NCBI RefSeq assembly: GCF_014218705.1
Contig: NZ_JABBJF010000001.1
Coordinates: forward strand, 124,001 to 188,000
Source: Kluyvera sichuanensis
GTDB lineage: Bacteria; Pseudomonadota; Gammaproteobacteria; Enterobacterales; Enterobacteriaceae
DNA: 64,000 nt
Reading direction: 5' to 3'
Within the stretch, counting starts at the first letter, position 1. Every line of letters starts with the position of its first letter. The position numbers were made by a program, and so were the translations under genes. Shown piece by piece: positions 38,316 to 50,074 of the stretch. The notes beneath the pieces were generated by a model. The model made no database searches, was not told the origin of the DNA, and was given only the letters and a program-made list of their open reading frames with translations.

Positions 38316-39683
38316 TTATAATTCGCTTAATTTACAGGCTGGCAGCTTTCGATAGCCCACAATAATCCAGATTACCGTCATCACCGCAGCGGCAAATGCC
38401 ACCGTTCTCAAGCCCTGCGTCATGTCCGACTCCGCATTCAGAAGTAACCCAAAAATGGCTACACCGCTGACGCCCCCCATTTGCCTGGCGCAGTTAAAAA
38501 ACGCTGACGCTGAACCGGCGGATTGATGAGACGCTTGCGACAATATCAGGTTGGTCATGATTGGCATGGCAAAGGAGGTTCCGCTACCGAGGAGGACCAT
38601 GGGAATAAAGAGTTGGTATGCGCTCCACGCTGGCGAAACGAACATCACAATGATAAACCCCAGCATACTGATCCCGCTGCCCAGAAGAGACAGCCTCCTG
38701 ATGGAATACCATGAAGAAAACCATTTCGATGAAAAATTTACCAGCGCGGTGACGGCCATCATCGGCATAAAGGCAATCCCGGTATCCAGTGCGGACAAAT
38801 GCAGCTGATTCTGGAAGAAAATACTGAAGATAAATACCGCGCCATAGAAAACCAGATTGCACAGGAAGCCGACCATGACCGCACTCGGGATATATTTACT
38901 GGAGAGCACGTCCCGGGCGATGACCGGATTCGGTGAATGTTTATCCATGCGTCTATTGGACACCAGCAGCAGTATCCCCAGCACGAGTGTGGTCAGAATA
39001 ATGGGGCTGCTCCAGCCGTATTGTCCCGCTTCGGTGAGCGTAAATGTCAGCAGGGCCAGGCTTGCAGCGATAAAAGATTGGTTCAGAAAATTAATGCGTA
39101 CAGGGGCAATTGGGCTAACCGGCGCCAGGGACTGAATAAGTGCGATACTGACGAGCCCCAGCGGAAAGTTAATAAGAAAAATGCTTTTCCAGCCGCAGTA
39201 TTTAATTAACACACCGCCGACAACAGGGCCTGCTACCAGTGCCAGAGAGCCCGCGGCGGCCCACATGGCAATAGCCGCCGATCGCTCACGGGCATTGGCG
39301 AAATATTGCCGAAGCAGCGTCAAAGAGCTTGGCAGCAGTAACGCTGCGCCAATGCCCTGGACTCCCCGCATAAGGTCAAGCCAGTAAATCGTCGGGGATA
39401 GGGCGCAGCAGACCGAGGCGAAAATGAAGATGGCGACCCCGGTGATAAAGGTTTGTTTAGAACCAAACCGATCGACCAGGCTTCCTGAACTCAGCATCAG
39501 CGCGGCGAAGACAAGGGCATAGGCATTAATGACCCACTCCAGGTCAGACACGGTGGCGTCATAGGCCACTTTAAGCGAATGCAACCCGACGTTCACGATA
39601 CTGACATCAAGCTGAACAAGCACGATTCCCAGGCAGGATGCAAAGGTAAACAGGCGCTTTTGCGCCGTCGTTTGACTGGCCAT
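38316..39683 (-). CDS. MFS transporter (DHA2/EmrB-like)
   Basis: A 455-residue, about 14-helix major facilitator with the loop motif GSLVDRFGSKQ and motif C-like LDLMRGVQGIGAALLLPSSLTLL, typical of drug:H+ antiporters. It lies downstream of an AraC-type regulator on the same strand (169-base gap), which probably controls it. Substrate unknown. Confidence 0.85.
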   Translation of the reverse strand: MASQTTAQKRLFTFASCLGIVLVQLDVSIVNVGLHSLKVAYDATVSDLEWVINAYALVFAALMLSSGSLVDRFGSKQTFITGVAIFIFASVCCALSPTIYWLDLMRGVQGIGAALLLPSSLTLLRQYFANARERSAAIAMWAAAGSLALVAGPVVGGVLIKYCGWKSIFLINFPLGLVSIALIQSLAPVSPIAPVRINFLNQSFIAASLALLTFTLTEAGQYGWSSPIILTTLVLGILLLVSNRRMDKHSPNPVIARDVLSSKYIPSAVMVGFLCNLVFYGAVFIFSIFFQNQLHLSALDTGIAFMPMMAVTALVNFSSKWFSSWYSIRRLSLLGSGISMLGFIIVMFVSPAWSAYQLFIPMVLLGSGTSFAMPIMTNLILSQASHQSAGSASAFFNCARQMGGVSGVAIFGLLLNAESDMTQGLRTVAFAAAVMTVIWIIVGYRKLPACKLSEL

Positions 39684-39852
39684 ATATTTCCCATTTCATT
39701 ACGGTGCTGCCGGCGTTATCCGCAGACAGGGTTAAAACGGCCACTGAGTATCAGGTCTCTCTGATAAAAAGCAGCAAAACTTACCGTAAAAGGGTATCGC
39801 CATCTTATGAGATTATTAATAATCAATAATCCATATTTATTTTGTCAAAATC

Positions 39853-40806
39853 TCATTTTGGGTCGATTGAATGAAAAGCATGCAGAGGGTAAACGGGGCC
39901 TTCAAGGTACGCTGCGCGATGCGCTGTGGGGGACTCGCCATAGATTCGCTTGAATGCGGTGCAAAACGTACTCTCAGCAGCATACCCTAATCGCCAGGCC
40001 AGTTGTTTTACCGGTTCTTTGGTCAGTCGAAGCGCTCTGCTGGCGATGTGCATCCGCCAGCGAGTCAGATAATTCAACGGTGAAGTTCCTGCCGACTCGG
40101 TAAATCGTCTGGAGAAACCTGCGCGCGACATCCCTGAAATTGCGGCTAGCTCTGCAAGCTGCCACGGCTTTTCCGGCTCGGCATGTATCGCTACCAGGGC
40201 CGCGAGGATCCGACTATCGCGTAGCGCACCCAGCCACCCGTTCAAGGCCTGCTCTTCCGATAAAATCCAACTTCGGATCCCTTCAATCATGACCAGTTGC
40301 ATCAGATGGTTGCCAGCGAGTGACGCGCCCGGACGCAGTGACATATTTTCCTCGTGGAGTCGCGCCATCAGCCAGTTGAGGGTAGAGGAGGATTCTGAAC
40401 CGGTATTGATGGGAATAATCACCGGGAGGGCGTCCAGCAGTTGCCCGGCACCAGTCTGGTCGATCTCCATCTTTCCGGCCAGCAATAGGCTTTCGTCGCC
40501 GCCATAGTCAGCGATACCATTGCGCTTCTGATAAGGGACCTGTTCAGAATTTATGGGCTCGAGTTCAGGGTCAGAGGCCATAATAAAAGGGGCCGAACGC
40601 GTAAGAATCACCCCGTCTCCCGCGGTGAGTTTTCGCCAGGCTGATTCACTTTCCAGCCGGAACCACAATGTACCTTTGCGCAGCGCGATAAATTTCATCC
40701 CGGAAAAACCGGGGTAGCGCATGGACCAGCACTCACCGGCTGACTGCCCGCTGGTGATATAACTGCGGGCGGAAAGAAGCTGCAGTACGTCTGATAAAGG
40801 GTCCAT
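39853..40806 (-). CDS. AraC-family regulator (cupin_6 type)
   Basis: A 317-residue regulator with an N-terminal AraC-binding/cupin_6 domain (about 5-190) and a C-terminal double helix-turn-helix (LAELAAISGMSRAGFSRRF; VKQLAWRLGYAAESTFCTAFKR). The ATG at 40806 has GGAGAAGG upstream; an ATG five codons earlier overlaps this site and is less likely. Probably regulates the downstream MFS transporter; divergent from the LysR gene. Confidence 0.85.
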   Translation of the reverse strand: MDPLSDVLQLLSARSYITSGQSAGECWSMRYPGFSGMKFIALRKGTLWFRLESESAWRKLTAGDGVILTRSAPFIMASDPELEPINSEQVPYQKRNGIADYGGDESLLLAGKMEIDQTGAGQLLDALPVIIPINTGSESSSTLNWLMARLHEENMSLRPGASLAGNHLMQLVMIEGIRSWILSEEQALNGWLGALRDSRILAALVAIHAEPEKPWQLAELAAISGMSRAGFSRRFTESAGTSPLNYLTRWRMHIASRALRLTKEPVKQLAWRLGYAAESTFCTAFKRIYGESPTAHRAAYLEGPVYPLHAFHSIDPK

Positions 40807-40967
40807 GACGGCCTTCTCCATAAGCTAAAAAACGGCATGATAGGGTAAAAAGAGTTAGCGGGGCCACTCTAATGGTCATTTCTCATTGCCCATGAGCGGC
40901 ATTAGCACTTCCATATTAATAAGAATGAAGCGATGATTGCAGTCATAGTCATTAGTAAGGCTTCTTA

Positions 40968-41870
40968 ATGATGGAAAACTTTAATGAGCTGGCCGCGTTT
41001 GCGCTGGTTGCCAGTGAACGTAGCTTCACCCGAGCGGCCGCTAAAATGGGAGTGTCGCAATCGGCATTAAGCCAGACAATCCGGAATCTTGAGGCGAGAC
41101 TGGAAGTGCGGCTATTGACGCGTACAACTCGCAGCGTTTCGCTGACGGAGGCTGGCGAGTTTTTGCTCAGTAATCTCGGGCCTAAACTCGATGAAATTGT
41201 TCATGCTGTGAATATGCTAAAGGGGATGCGACAAAGACCGGCGGGTACGGTCAGGATTGCTGCAGCGGCCCATGCCGCGATCTCAGTGATTGAACCCGGC
41301 CTTCGACAACTACTAAGGGATAACCCGGACATCCACGTTGAAATCTCGGTTAATGACTCTCTGGAAGACATCGTTGCGGAGCGCTTTGATGCCGGAGTCA
41401 GGCTGGGGGAGCAGGTTGCCAGGGACATGATCGCGACGCGGATAAGTCCGGACATCCGTATGGCGGTTGTAGGTTCTGCTGATTATTTTTCACGCTATCC
41501 TGAACCCCAGGTACTTCAGGACCTGACCCGCCATAACTGCATCAATTTACGTCTTCCGACCTACGGTGGGCTGTATGCCTGGGAGTTTGACCACAATGGC
41601 GATACCTTAAGTGTGAAAGTGGAAGGGCAGTTGATCGTAAACAGCCTGGAACTCATGCTCAATGCGGTACGAGTCGGAAGCGGACTCTGCTGCATTCCAG
41701 AGGATGTTGTGGCAAATGACATCAGAGAAGGGACGCTGATACGTGTGCTGGAGGCCTGGAGCCCGCTCATGCCGGGGTATCATTTGTATTACCCGGACAG
41801 ACGTCACCATTCCCCCGCATTTTTGCTGGTGCTGGATGCGCTAAAGAACCTGCGTTACCCACCACGTTGA
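40968..41870 (+). CDS. LysR-family transcriptional regulator
   Basis: A 300-residue LysR regulator: N-terminal winged helix-turn-helix (RSFTRAAAKMGVSQSALSQTIRNLEARL, about 18-45) and a substrate-binding effector domain (about 90-300). Divergent from the AraC gene and convergent with the following SDR gene. Members of this group often control nearby oxidoreductases and pumps; the target here is inferred only. Confidence 0.88.
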   Translation: MMENFNELAAFALVASERSFTRAAAKMGVSQSALSQTIRNLEARLEVRLLTRTTRSVSLTEAGEFLLSNLGPKLDEIVHAVNMLKGMRQRPAGTVRIAAAAHAAISVIEPGLRQLLRDNPDIHVEISVNDSLEDIVAERFDAGVRLGEQVARDMIATRISPDIRMAVVGSADYFSRYPEPQVLQDLTRHNCINLRLPTYGGLYAWEFDHNGDTLSVKVEGQLIVNSLELMLNAVRVGSGLCCIPEDVVANDIREGTLIRVLEAWSPLMPGYHLYYPDRRHHSPAFLLVLDALKNLRYPPR

Positions 41871-41940
41871 GTGTTCCTCGAATGAGAGTACGGATGAATA
41901 TCCCGCAAAGCGAATCGGCCAGCGTACTGGCCGTAGGGCA

Positions 41941-42687
41941 TTACAACTCTTGCGCTGTCGGGCGGAAAATAATTTCGCTGACCCCAACATCTTCCGGCTC
42001 GTTAATCGCAAATGCCACCATTCGGGCATAGGTCTCAGGCGGTACGCCTACGTTTTCAACGTACTCCCGGTTTGCTGCCTGGACGTCTTTATCCGAAATA
42101 TGCTCCAGTAGTTCGGTTTTAACTGCCCCTGGCGAGATGAGCGTCGCGCGAATGTTATCTGCCGCTGTCTCCTGACGTAGACCTTCAGTCAATGCCCGTA
42201 CGGCAAATTTGGTCGCGGAATAAACGGCTGAGCTCTGGAAAACCAGATGGGCGGCAACGGAGGCCGTGTTGATAATATGGCCTGATTTCTGCGCCTTCAT
42301 ATGAGGTAGAACCGCGGCGATACCGTGCAGAACGCCCCGTAAATTCACGTCAATCATCTGATTCCATTCATCCACATTACCCTGGTCAAGACGAGAAAGT
42401 GGCATTAGCCCTGCGTTGTTGATCAGTACATCAACCCGACCAAACGTGCTGATGGCTTTCTGGATAAGCGCCTCCACATCAGCGAGTTTCGTGACATCGG
42501 TTGCGACAGCGATAGCGTCTTTACCGCGCTGCTTTAATTCGTTAGCGATAGCGTCGATGCGGTCAGCTCGACGAGCGGCCATCACCACTTTCGCGCCTTT
42601 GTCGGCGAGATGGCGTGCGGCGGCTTCGCCCATACCGCTAGAAGCTCCGGTGATGACAATCACTTTGCCCTGGATCTTATCTGTCAT
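41941..42687 (-). CDS. SDR-family oxidoreductase
   Basis: A 248-residue short-chain dehydrogenase. Cofactor motif TGASSGMGEA, NNAG, and the catalytic Ser plus Tyr-x3-Lys (SAVYSATK). The arginine in the AARRADR segment suggests NADP preference. No membrane segment; cytoplasmic. Close to the YdfG/serine-dehydrogenase-like group; substrate unknown. Confidence 0.87.
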   Translation of the reverse strand: MTDKIQGKVIVITGASSGMGEAAARHLADKGAKVVMAARRADRIDAIANELKQRGKDAIAVATDVTKLADVEALIQKAISTFGRVDVLINNAGLMPLSRLDQGNVDEWNQMIDVNLRGVLHGIAAVLPHMKAQKSGHIINTASVAAHLVFQSSAVYSATKFAVRALTEGLRQETAADNIRATLISPGAVKTELLEHISDKDVQAANREYVENVGVPPETYARMVAFAINEPEDVGVSEIIFRPTAQEL

Positions 42688-43024
42688 TTTACGCTCCTGA
42701 TAGGTGGATGATGAGTAAACGTGTGTGCCGCAGACGGCTTTGCATTCGGCCTTTTATACGGCCTATCGTGTTAAGCAGGACTCATCCTATCAGGGTGAAA
42801 TTCATTCGATAATACCCGTAATTTTCTAACATAAATAAGTACAGCTAATTAATGGTCCGCCGTTTGCTAAATATCGCCATGGTAAGCGAAGCGTGATAAC
42901 CGTCGTACCACTGATACACATCCGGATTAATGAATTCACTGCATAAGTCAAATCACGGATTGCCGACTAATCCTCATGATGTTTCTGTCCTAAAATCAGC
43001 TTTTAACCTGCCGGGAGCCGTACC
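42688..43024. other. Divergent intergenic region, SDR / AKR
   Basis: 337 bases between divergent SDR and aldo-keto reductase starts. It must contain both promoters. No gene and no confident operator were seen. Confidence 0.4.
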
Positions 43025-43894
43025 GTGGAATATTCCGTTTTAAGTAACAACCTCAAAATGCCGATGCTGGGCTTTGGCGTTTTTAAGGTCACCGATAAAG
43101 AAGAATGCAAGCAGTCGGTGTTAACCGCTATTCGCACGGGCTATCGTCTGATTGATACCGCCGCCGTCTACGGTAACGAAGACGCCGTGGGTGATGCCGT
43201 TCGTGAAGCGATTGCCGAAGGTCTGTGCACCCGCGAAGAGCTGTTTATCACCTCTAAGCTGTGGGTACAGGACATGGCAAACGAGGATGCGGCAAAAGGC
43301 GGTATTGACGCGTCGCTGAAAAAATCAGGCTTAGCCTATTTTGATCTCTATTTGCTGCATCAGGCGATGGGCGACTATTTCAGCGCCTGGCGCGCGCTGG
43401 AAGAGGCATATGCTGACGGGAAACTGAAGGCCATTGGCGTCTCGAACTTCTATGCTCATGTGTTAACCAACTTCTGTGAAACCGTTAGCGTTAAGCCGAT
43501 GGTAAACCAGGTCGAGCTTCACCCTTATTTTGCACAGCCTGAAGCGCTTGAGACCATGAAACGCTACAACGTTCAGCCGGAAGCCTGGGCACCATTAGGC
43601 GGCGGCAGACATCAGGCACATGAAGATAAAATGCTGCAGGGGATTGCCGAGGCGCATCAAAAAACCGTTGCCCAGGTGGTCCTGCGCTGGAACGTGCAGC
43701 GTGGCGTCACGGTGATCCCTAAATCGACCCGCCAGGAACGTATTGCAGAGAATTTTGCTATCTGGGATTTCTCGCTGACCGAGGGTGAAATGGCGCAGAT
43801 TAGCGCGCTGGATTTAGGCTATGTGGGCGAGGCGGTGAAGCATTTTAATCCGGAATTTGTACGCGGCTGTCTTGGGGTAAAAATCCACGATTGA
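43025..43894 (+). CDS. Aldo/keto reductase (2,5-diketogluconate reductase-like)
   Basis: A 289-residue AKR5-like enzyme with the catalytic tetrad Asp and Tyr in LIDTAAVYGNE, Lys in ITSKLW and His in LLHQ; phosphate-site motif VIPKSTRQER near residue 238. NADPH-dependent aldehyde or keto reduction is expected. The start is GTG after CGGGAG. Gene context (other AKR and SDR enzymes, DJ-1 protein) suggests carbonyl detoxification. Confidence 0.88.
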   Translation: MEYSVLSNNLKMPMLGFGVFKVTDKEECKQSVLTAIRTGYRLIDTAAVYGNEDAVGDAVREAIAEGLCTREELFITSKLWVQDMANEDAAKGGIDASLKKSGLAYFDLYLLHQAMGDYFSAWRALEEAYADGKLKAIGVSNFYAHVLTNFCETVSVKPMVNQVELHPYFAQPEALETMKRYNVQPEAWAPLGGGRHQAHEDKMLQGIAEAHQKTVAQVVLRWNVQRGVTVIPKSTRQERIAENFAIWDFSLTEGEMAQISALDLGYVGEAVKHFNPEFVRGCLGVKIHD

Positions 43895-43908
43895 CCGGGT
43901 TTAGCATC

Positions 43909-43941
43909 AAAAAAAACAGGCGCCGTTTCGCGCCTGTTTTG
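43909..43941. terminator. Bidirectional terminator after AKR
   Basis: AACAGGCGC and GCGCCTGTT pair around CGTTTC, with A- and T-tracts on either side, between convergent genes. Confidence 0.85.
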
Positions 43942-43959
43942 TCATCACCCTGGCTTCAG

Positions 43960-44526
43960 CTATCGCAGCAACTCGGCAAACTTCGCCAGCCACTGCGGAT
44001 GCGCAGGCCACGCCGGGGCGGTGACCAGATTACCATCGACATACGCCTGATCGATGCCAATCTCCGCATATTCCCCGCCGCTTAGCCGCACTTCCGGGGC
44101 GCAGGCCGGATAGGCGCTACAGGTGCGTCCCTTCAATACGCCAGCAGCAGCCAGCAGCTGCGGGCCGTGGCAGACGGCGGCGATGGGTTTGTTCGCCACA
44201 TCAAAGGCCTGCACCAGCTTAATCACCGCCTCATACAGCCGCAGGTACTCTGGCGCACGTCCGCCGGGGATCAGCAGCGCGTCATAATCCGCTTCGTTGA
44301 CGCTGGCAAAATCGGCGTTGAGCACAAAGCGGTGCCCTGGTTTTTCGCTGTAGGTCTGCGCGCCGTCAAAATCATGAATAGCCGTCATGATGTAGTCACC
44401 TTTCGGCTTATCCGGGCAGACCGCGTCCACTTGGTGACCAATCATCTGCAGCGCCTGAAAAGGCACCATGGTTTCATAATCTTCGGCATAATCGCCTACC
44501 AGCATCAGAATCTTTTTACCTGCCAT
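43960..44526 (-). CDS. DJ-1/PfpI family protein
   Basis: A 188-residue DJ-1/PfpI-superfamily protein. The nucleophile elbow AVCHGPQLL (Cys then His) and the conserved Glu in DYAEDYE are present. Related proteins act as glyoxalases or deglycases, or degrade damaged proteins; the precise activity of this subgroup is debated. The start at 44526 (MAGKKILML) was chosen because the longer frame adds 47 unrelated residues. Confidence 0.86.
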   Translation of the reverse strand: MAGKKILMLVGDYAEDYETMVPFQALQMIGHQVDAVCPDKPKGDYIMTAIHDFDGAQTYSEKPGHRFVLNADFASVNEADYDALLIPGGRAPEYLRLYEAVIKLVQAFDVANKPIAAVCHGPQLLAAAGVLKGRTCSAYPACAPEVRLSGGEYAEIGIDQAYVDGNLVTAPAWPAHPQWLAKFAELLR

Positions 44527-44673
44527 AACCCGTCCTCGTTGAGTAAAGATGACTAAGATATAGCCTGGTGGCGGGGGGATAGCGAACCGCAAAGCGCGCG
44601 CGGCGTCACGGATATGACGATGTATTATGTGGCGGTGAAAAAGGGTGGCCTGACGCCAGCCGCCCATTGTCGC

Positions 44674-45387
44674 TCAGGCACCAAATCCGCCGTCGATGGT
44701 GTGCATCGCCCCGGTGACAAAGGCGGCTTCCGGCCCGGCGAGCCAGGCGACCATACCCGCCACCTCTTCAGGGCGACCGTGACGTTTAACCGCCATAAAG
44801 CTGTGCATCACCTCCTTAAGCGGCCCGTCCTCGGGGTTGGCATCGGTATCAATGGGGCCGGGCTGGACGACGTTGACGGTGATCCCTAATGGGCCAAAAT
44901 CACGAGCGAGGCCCCGTGCCAACCCTTGTAACGCTGATTTGCTGACCGCATACGCGGCGAGGCCGGGAAGTGGCATACGGTCGCCATTCACCGAGCCAAT
45001 CACGATGATGCGTCCGCCTTCGGGCATTCGACGCGCTGCTTCAACGGCGGCATGATAGGGGGCATGGATATTGATGCGAAAAAGACGGTCGACGGCATCG
45101 CTGTCCTGTTCGAGCGCATCGCCGAAGAGAATGATCCCGGCGTTGATCACCAGAATATCCAGCGGGCCGCTGTGATGAACCAGCGCAATAACCGCATCGC
45201 GATCGGCGCTATCTGCCCGTTCGGCGGTGCTACCCGTTTCGGCTGCCAGACGTTCTGCTGCCTCTTGCGAACCGGAATAGCTGAATATTACCGACGCACC
45301 GTCAGCGCGAAAGCGCCGGACAATCGCCGCGCCAATTCCGCGACTGCCGCCGAGAACCAGTACCGATTTGTTCTGAAATACCGTCAT
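44674..45387 (-). CDS. bdcA: BdcA-like SDR protein
   Basis: A 237-residue SDR protein equal in length and closely similar to E. coli BdcA (YjgI), reported as a c-di-GMP-binding biofilm-dispersal factor. Motifs GGSRGIGAAIVRRF, VINAG, GSVNGDRMP, catalytic Tyr-x3-Lys in AAYAVSKSAL, and NVVQPGPIDTDANP are all present. The start at 45387 gives the 237-residue length. In E. coli it has a TetR partner, bdcR; none is adjacent here. Confidence 0.85.
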   Translation of the reverse strand: MTVFQNKSVLVLGGSRGIGAAIVRRFRADGASVIFSYSGSQEAAERLAAETGSTAERADSADRDAVIALVHHSGPLDILVINAGIILFGDALEQDSDAVDRLFRINIHAPYHAAVEAARRMPEGGRIIVIGSVNGDRMPLPGLAAYAVSKSALQGLARGLARDFGPLGITVNVVQPGPIDTDANPEDGPLKEVMHSFMAVKRHGRPEEVAGMVAWLAGPEAAFVTGAMHTIDGGFGA

Positions 45388-45540
45388 CACCACGCCCCTC
45401 ATATTCGAACCGAAACGATGAACTTCAACCCGGCAGGCGAGGCTGCCAGCATGGAGTATAGTTCTGCTCATTCACTCGCGTTGGGCGCAGCGGACTGGTG
45501 GTCGTGGAGAACGGTAATCGCGGAGATTCCCCGAGGTCGC

Positions 45541-45570
45541 GTAGCCCGGTCGAGCATCGCGACGCCGGGA
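45541..45570. repeat. REP-like unit
   Basis: GTAGCCCGGTCGAGC... with a partially matching right arm ...GACGCCGGGA. Single unit downstream of the aldo/keto reductase at 45578, same family as the other GTAGCCCGG elements. Confidence 0.5.
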
Positions 45571-45577
45571 GGGTCAA

Positions 45578-47483
<1,906 letters not shown>

Positions 47484-47542
47484 TTATTTGATTAGAGGGG
47501 GGAATTTACTAATGGTAATGATCAAAATTCATTAATAAGCCA

Positions 47543-47564
47543 GCGATCGGCGTAAACCGATCGC
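47543..47564. repeat. Perfect stem-loop next to the MHYT gene end
   Basis: GCGATCGG and CCGATCGC separated by CGTAAA. No T-tract follows on the minus strand, so it may be a processing or stabilising hairpin rather than a terminator. Confidence 0.5.
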
Positions 47565-47570
47565 CAGACT

Positions 47571-49718
47571 TCAAGCCTGCCGTTTCTTCCCGGACGAAAT
47601 ATCCCGCCGCAGTGCCGCTGGCGCATTCGGGTCGCCGGTCAGCGGCAGGTTACTCAGCATCACCTCAATATCCTCAGCCGGCACCGGGTCGGAGAACCAG
47701 AAGCCCTGCAGCGCATCACAGCCCAACCCGCTGAGGATGCGCTGTTGCTCCTGCGTTTCCACACCTTCGGCAACGACGTCCATATTCATTGAGTGAGCGA
47801 TGTTAATGATGGTCGAGACGATTTTGACGTGCTTACTGTTTTCTCGCATGTCTTTCATAAAGCTCTTGTCGATTTTCAGCTCTCCGGCGGGGAGATCCTG
47901 AAGCGCTAGCATGTTGGAATAACCCACGCCGAAGTTATCGATGGAGATGGTGATGCCGATGCGGCAGAAGTCGTTGAAAATCTGCACGCTGCGGTCAAAG
48001 CCGTGTAACGCGGTGGTTTCTGCCAGTTCAATCGTTAAGCGGGTTGGGGAGACGCGATGGCGCACCAGCGCTTCGCACACCCGTTCGTAAAAGTTCTGCT
48101 GCTCAAACTGCACCGGCGAGATATTCAGCGATACCGTCCAGTCGTCGTGTCCGGCAATGCTCCACTTATGCAACTGCTGGCTTGCTTGCTCCACTATCCA
48201 GTTGCCCACCGGGACAATGAACCCGGTGTTTTGCAGTGTGGGTAGGAATACGTCGGGCAGCAGGATACCTTTTTTCGGGTGTCGCCAGCGCAGCAGCGCT
48301 TCAAAGCCGTAAATACGCTGTTCTTTGACGTGATACTTAGGTTGATACCACAGTTCAAACTGGCCGCGATCCAGCGCCTGAGTCAGATCCTGCAGGAAGT
48401 GTGCTCCTTGCCAGGTACTGTCGAGCATCGATTCATGGTAGAAAACCCAGCCGTTACGGCCATTGTGCTTCACGTGATACATCGCAGTATCCGCCGAGAG
48501 CTTCAGCTCCTGCGGCGTTTCGCCGTGGCCTGGATAGAGGCTTATTCCCACGCTGAGTGAAATCTGTAGGATCTGCCCGGAGTGGTAGAACGGGCGGCGG
48601 ACGCTTTCCACCAGGCGGGTGCAAATATCGGTGATTTCCGCTTCAGTGCAGTTTGGCGCGAGCAGGATAAACTCGTCACCGCCGATACGTGCGAGCGTCA
48701 TTTTGGGATTGAGGCAGGCGCTCATGCGGTTGGCGACGGAGACCAGCAGATTATCACCAACGTGATGACCCCAGGCGTCATTAATCAGCTTAAAGCGGTC
48801 GAGATCCATCAGCACCAGCGCAAACGTGCTACCCGCCAGGCGGGATTGATGCAGGCAGGCCAGCAGACGCATATCAATCTGGCTGCGGTTGGCCAGCCCG
48901 GTCAGGCCATCAAAGCGCGCTTGTTGCTCCAACTGTTGGTTAAGGCGCTGCAGGTTTTCCGTCAACCGGGCGGTACGCACCTGTGAGTCGACCATCGAAA
49001 TCATCAGCATCAGCCCGAGCAGCAGCAGGGTGGTCACCGACACCCAGATCGAGAGCCCCTCTTCGCTGACCATCGCGTCGTGGCCCATCATCATATGACC
49101 GTGGCCGGTAAAGGTGGCGGCGCTCATGCCGGTGTAGTGCATAGCGGCAATGGCGATGCCCATGGCGAACGCCGCGCCGACGCGGGTCAACAGCACGCCT
49201 TTACTGTTGAGACGCAGGCTGAAGGCCAGCCACAGGCCGACGCAGGAGGCCACGATAGCAATGACCACCGAGGCGATAATCAGCGGAATGCTCCAGACGA
49301 TATCATCGTGGGCCATTAATGCCGCCATGCCCACATAGTGCATGGTGACGACGCCAGAGCTGAGCAGGGCGGTGGCAATGCAGAGGCGTTTTAACGACAG
49401 CGTGTTGCCTGCAACCGCGATATTAATCGCTAATGATGAGGCAATAATGGCTGCCAGCAGAGAAATAACCGTGAGCTCAAGGTGATAGCTCATTGGCATT
49501 GGCATTTTCATCGCCAGCATGCCGATAAAGTGCATCGACCAAATACCAATACCCAGCGTCGCGCCGCCGGTAATGCGCCAGAAGATAGCGGCTTTTTTAT
49601 TCGACGCAGCAATTTTTGCAGCACTATCAAGCGCAACGAAAGACGCAATGAAGGCCACCAAAAATGAAATACCGACCAGTATCGGGTCCCACGAAGCATG
49701 CAGCATCATGTAATCCAT
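47571..49718 (-). CDS. MHYT-GGDEF-EAL c-di-GMP signalling protein
   Basis: A 715-residue membrane protein. The N-terminal MHYT sensor has about seven helices and three signature motifs MHFIGM (62), MHYVGM (126), MHYTGM (193), followed by a His/Met-rich loop GHGHMMMGHDAM (205-216) that suggests copper or haem-type metal binding. Then GGDEF (346-350, intact) and EAL (473-475). In the EAL domain the metal-binding DDFGTGYS reads DNFGVGYS (Asn595), so phosphodiesterase activity may be weak; Lys in ELKID and AEGVET are kept. Likely a diguanylate cyclase or bifunctional sensor of NO, O2 or copper. Confidence 0.9.
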   Translation of the reverse strand: MDYMMLHASWDPILVGISFLVAFIASFVALDSAAKIAASNKKAAIFWRITGGATLGIGIWSMHFIGMLAMKMPMPMSYHLELTVISLLAAIIASSLAINIAVAGNTLSLKRLCIATALLSSGVVTMHYVGMAALMAHDDIVWSIPLIIASVVIAIVASCVGLWLAFSLRLNSKGVLLTRVGAAFAMGIAIAAMHYTGMSAATFTGHGHMMMGHDAMVSEEGLSIWVSVTTLLLLGLMLMISMVDSQVRTARLTENLQRLNQQLEQQARFDGLTGLANRSQIDMRLLACLHQSRLAGSTFALVLMDLDRFKLINDAWGHHVGDNLLVSVANRMSACLNPKMTLARIGGDEFILLAPNCTEAEITDICTRLVESVRRPFYHSGQILQISLSVGISLYPGHGETPQELKLSADTAMYHVKHNGRNGWVFYHESMLDSTWQGAHFLQDLTQALDRGQFELWYQPKYHVKEQRIYGFEALLRWRHPKKGILLPDVFLPTLQNTGFIVPVGNWIVEQASQQLHKWSIAGHDDWTVSLNISPVQFEQQNFYERVCEALVRHRVSPTRLTIELAETTALHGFDRSVQIFNDFCRIGITISIDNFGVGYSNMLALQDLPAGELKIDKSFMKDMRENSKHVKIVSTIINIAHSMNMDVVAEGVETQEQQRILSGLGCDALQGFWFSDPVPAEDIEVMLSNLPLTGDPNAPAALRRDISSGKKRQA

Positions 49719-50074
49719 ACCTTTTCATAAAGGGGGTTTAATTAATCTATCAGTAAATTCCGAATTTTACACAGCGAAATAGCAATAACCTGTGACTCTT
49801 TTTACTGAATTGAACTCGATTAAGTACGGCTAAAACTTGATGAAATGCCAATGAATGTTAAGTGTTGCTTTTTTATATAATTCTTATTTTATCACTGCTT
49901 AAGTGTTTCATTAGTCGTTGAGATTGTTGATTTTACTTAAGGTGGCGTAATTGTCTGGTAAAAGTGAAACTGGCACTGCTAACAATTAAACTCCTTATAA
50001 ACATGGAAATAATCTGGAAAATACCCCTTGTGGTGATATAACAAAATGACACAACAGGTGTTGGGGAAAAGATT
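49719..50074. other. AT-rich divergent promoter region
   Basis: 356 AT-rich bases between the MHYT gene and the chemoreceptor gene. It holds both promoters. I did not find a convincing sigma-28 (flagellar class 3) promoter before the chemoreceptor. Confidence 0.4.
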
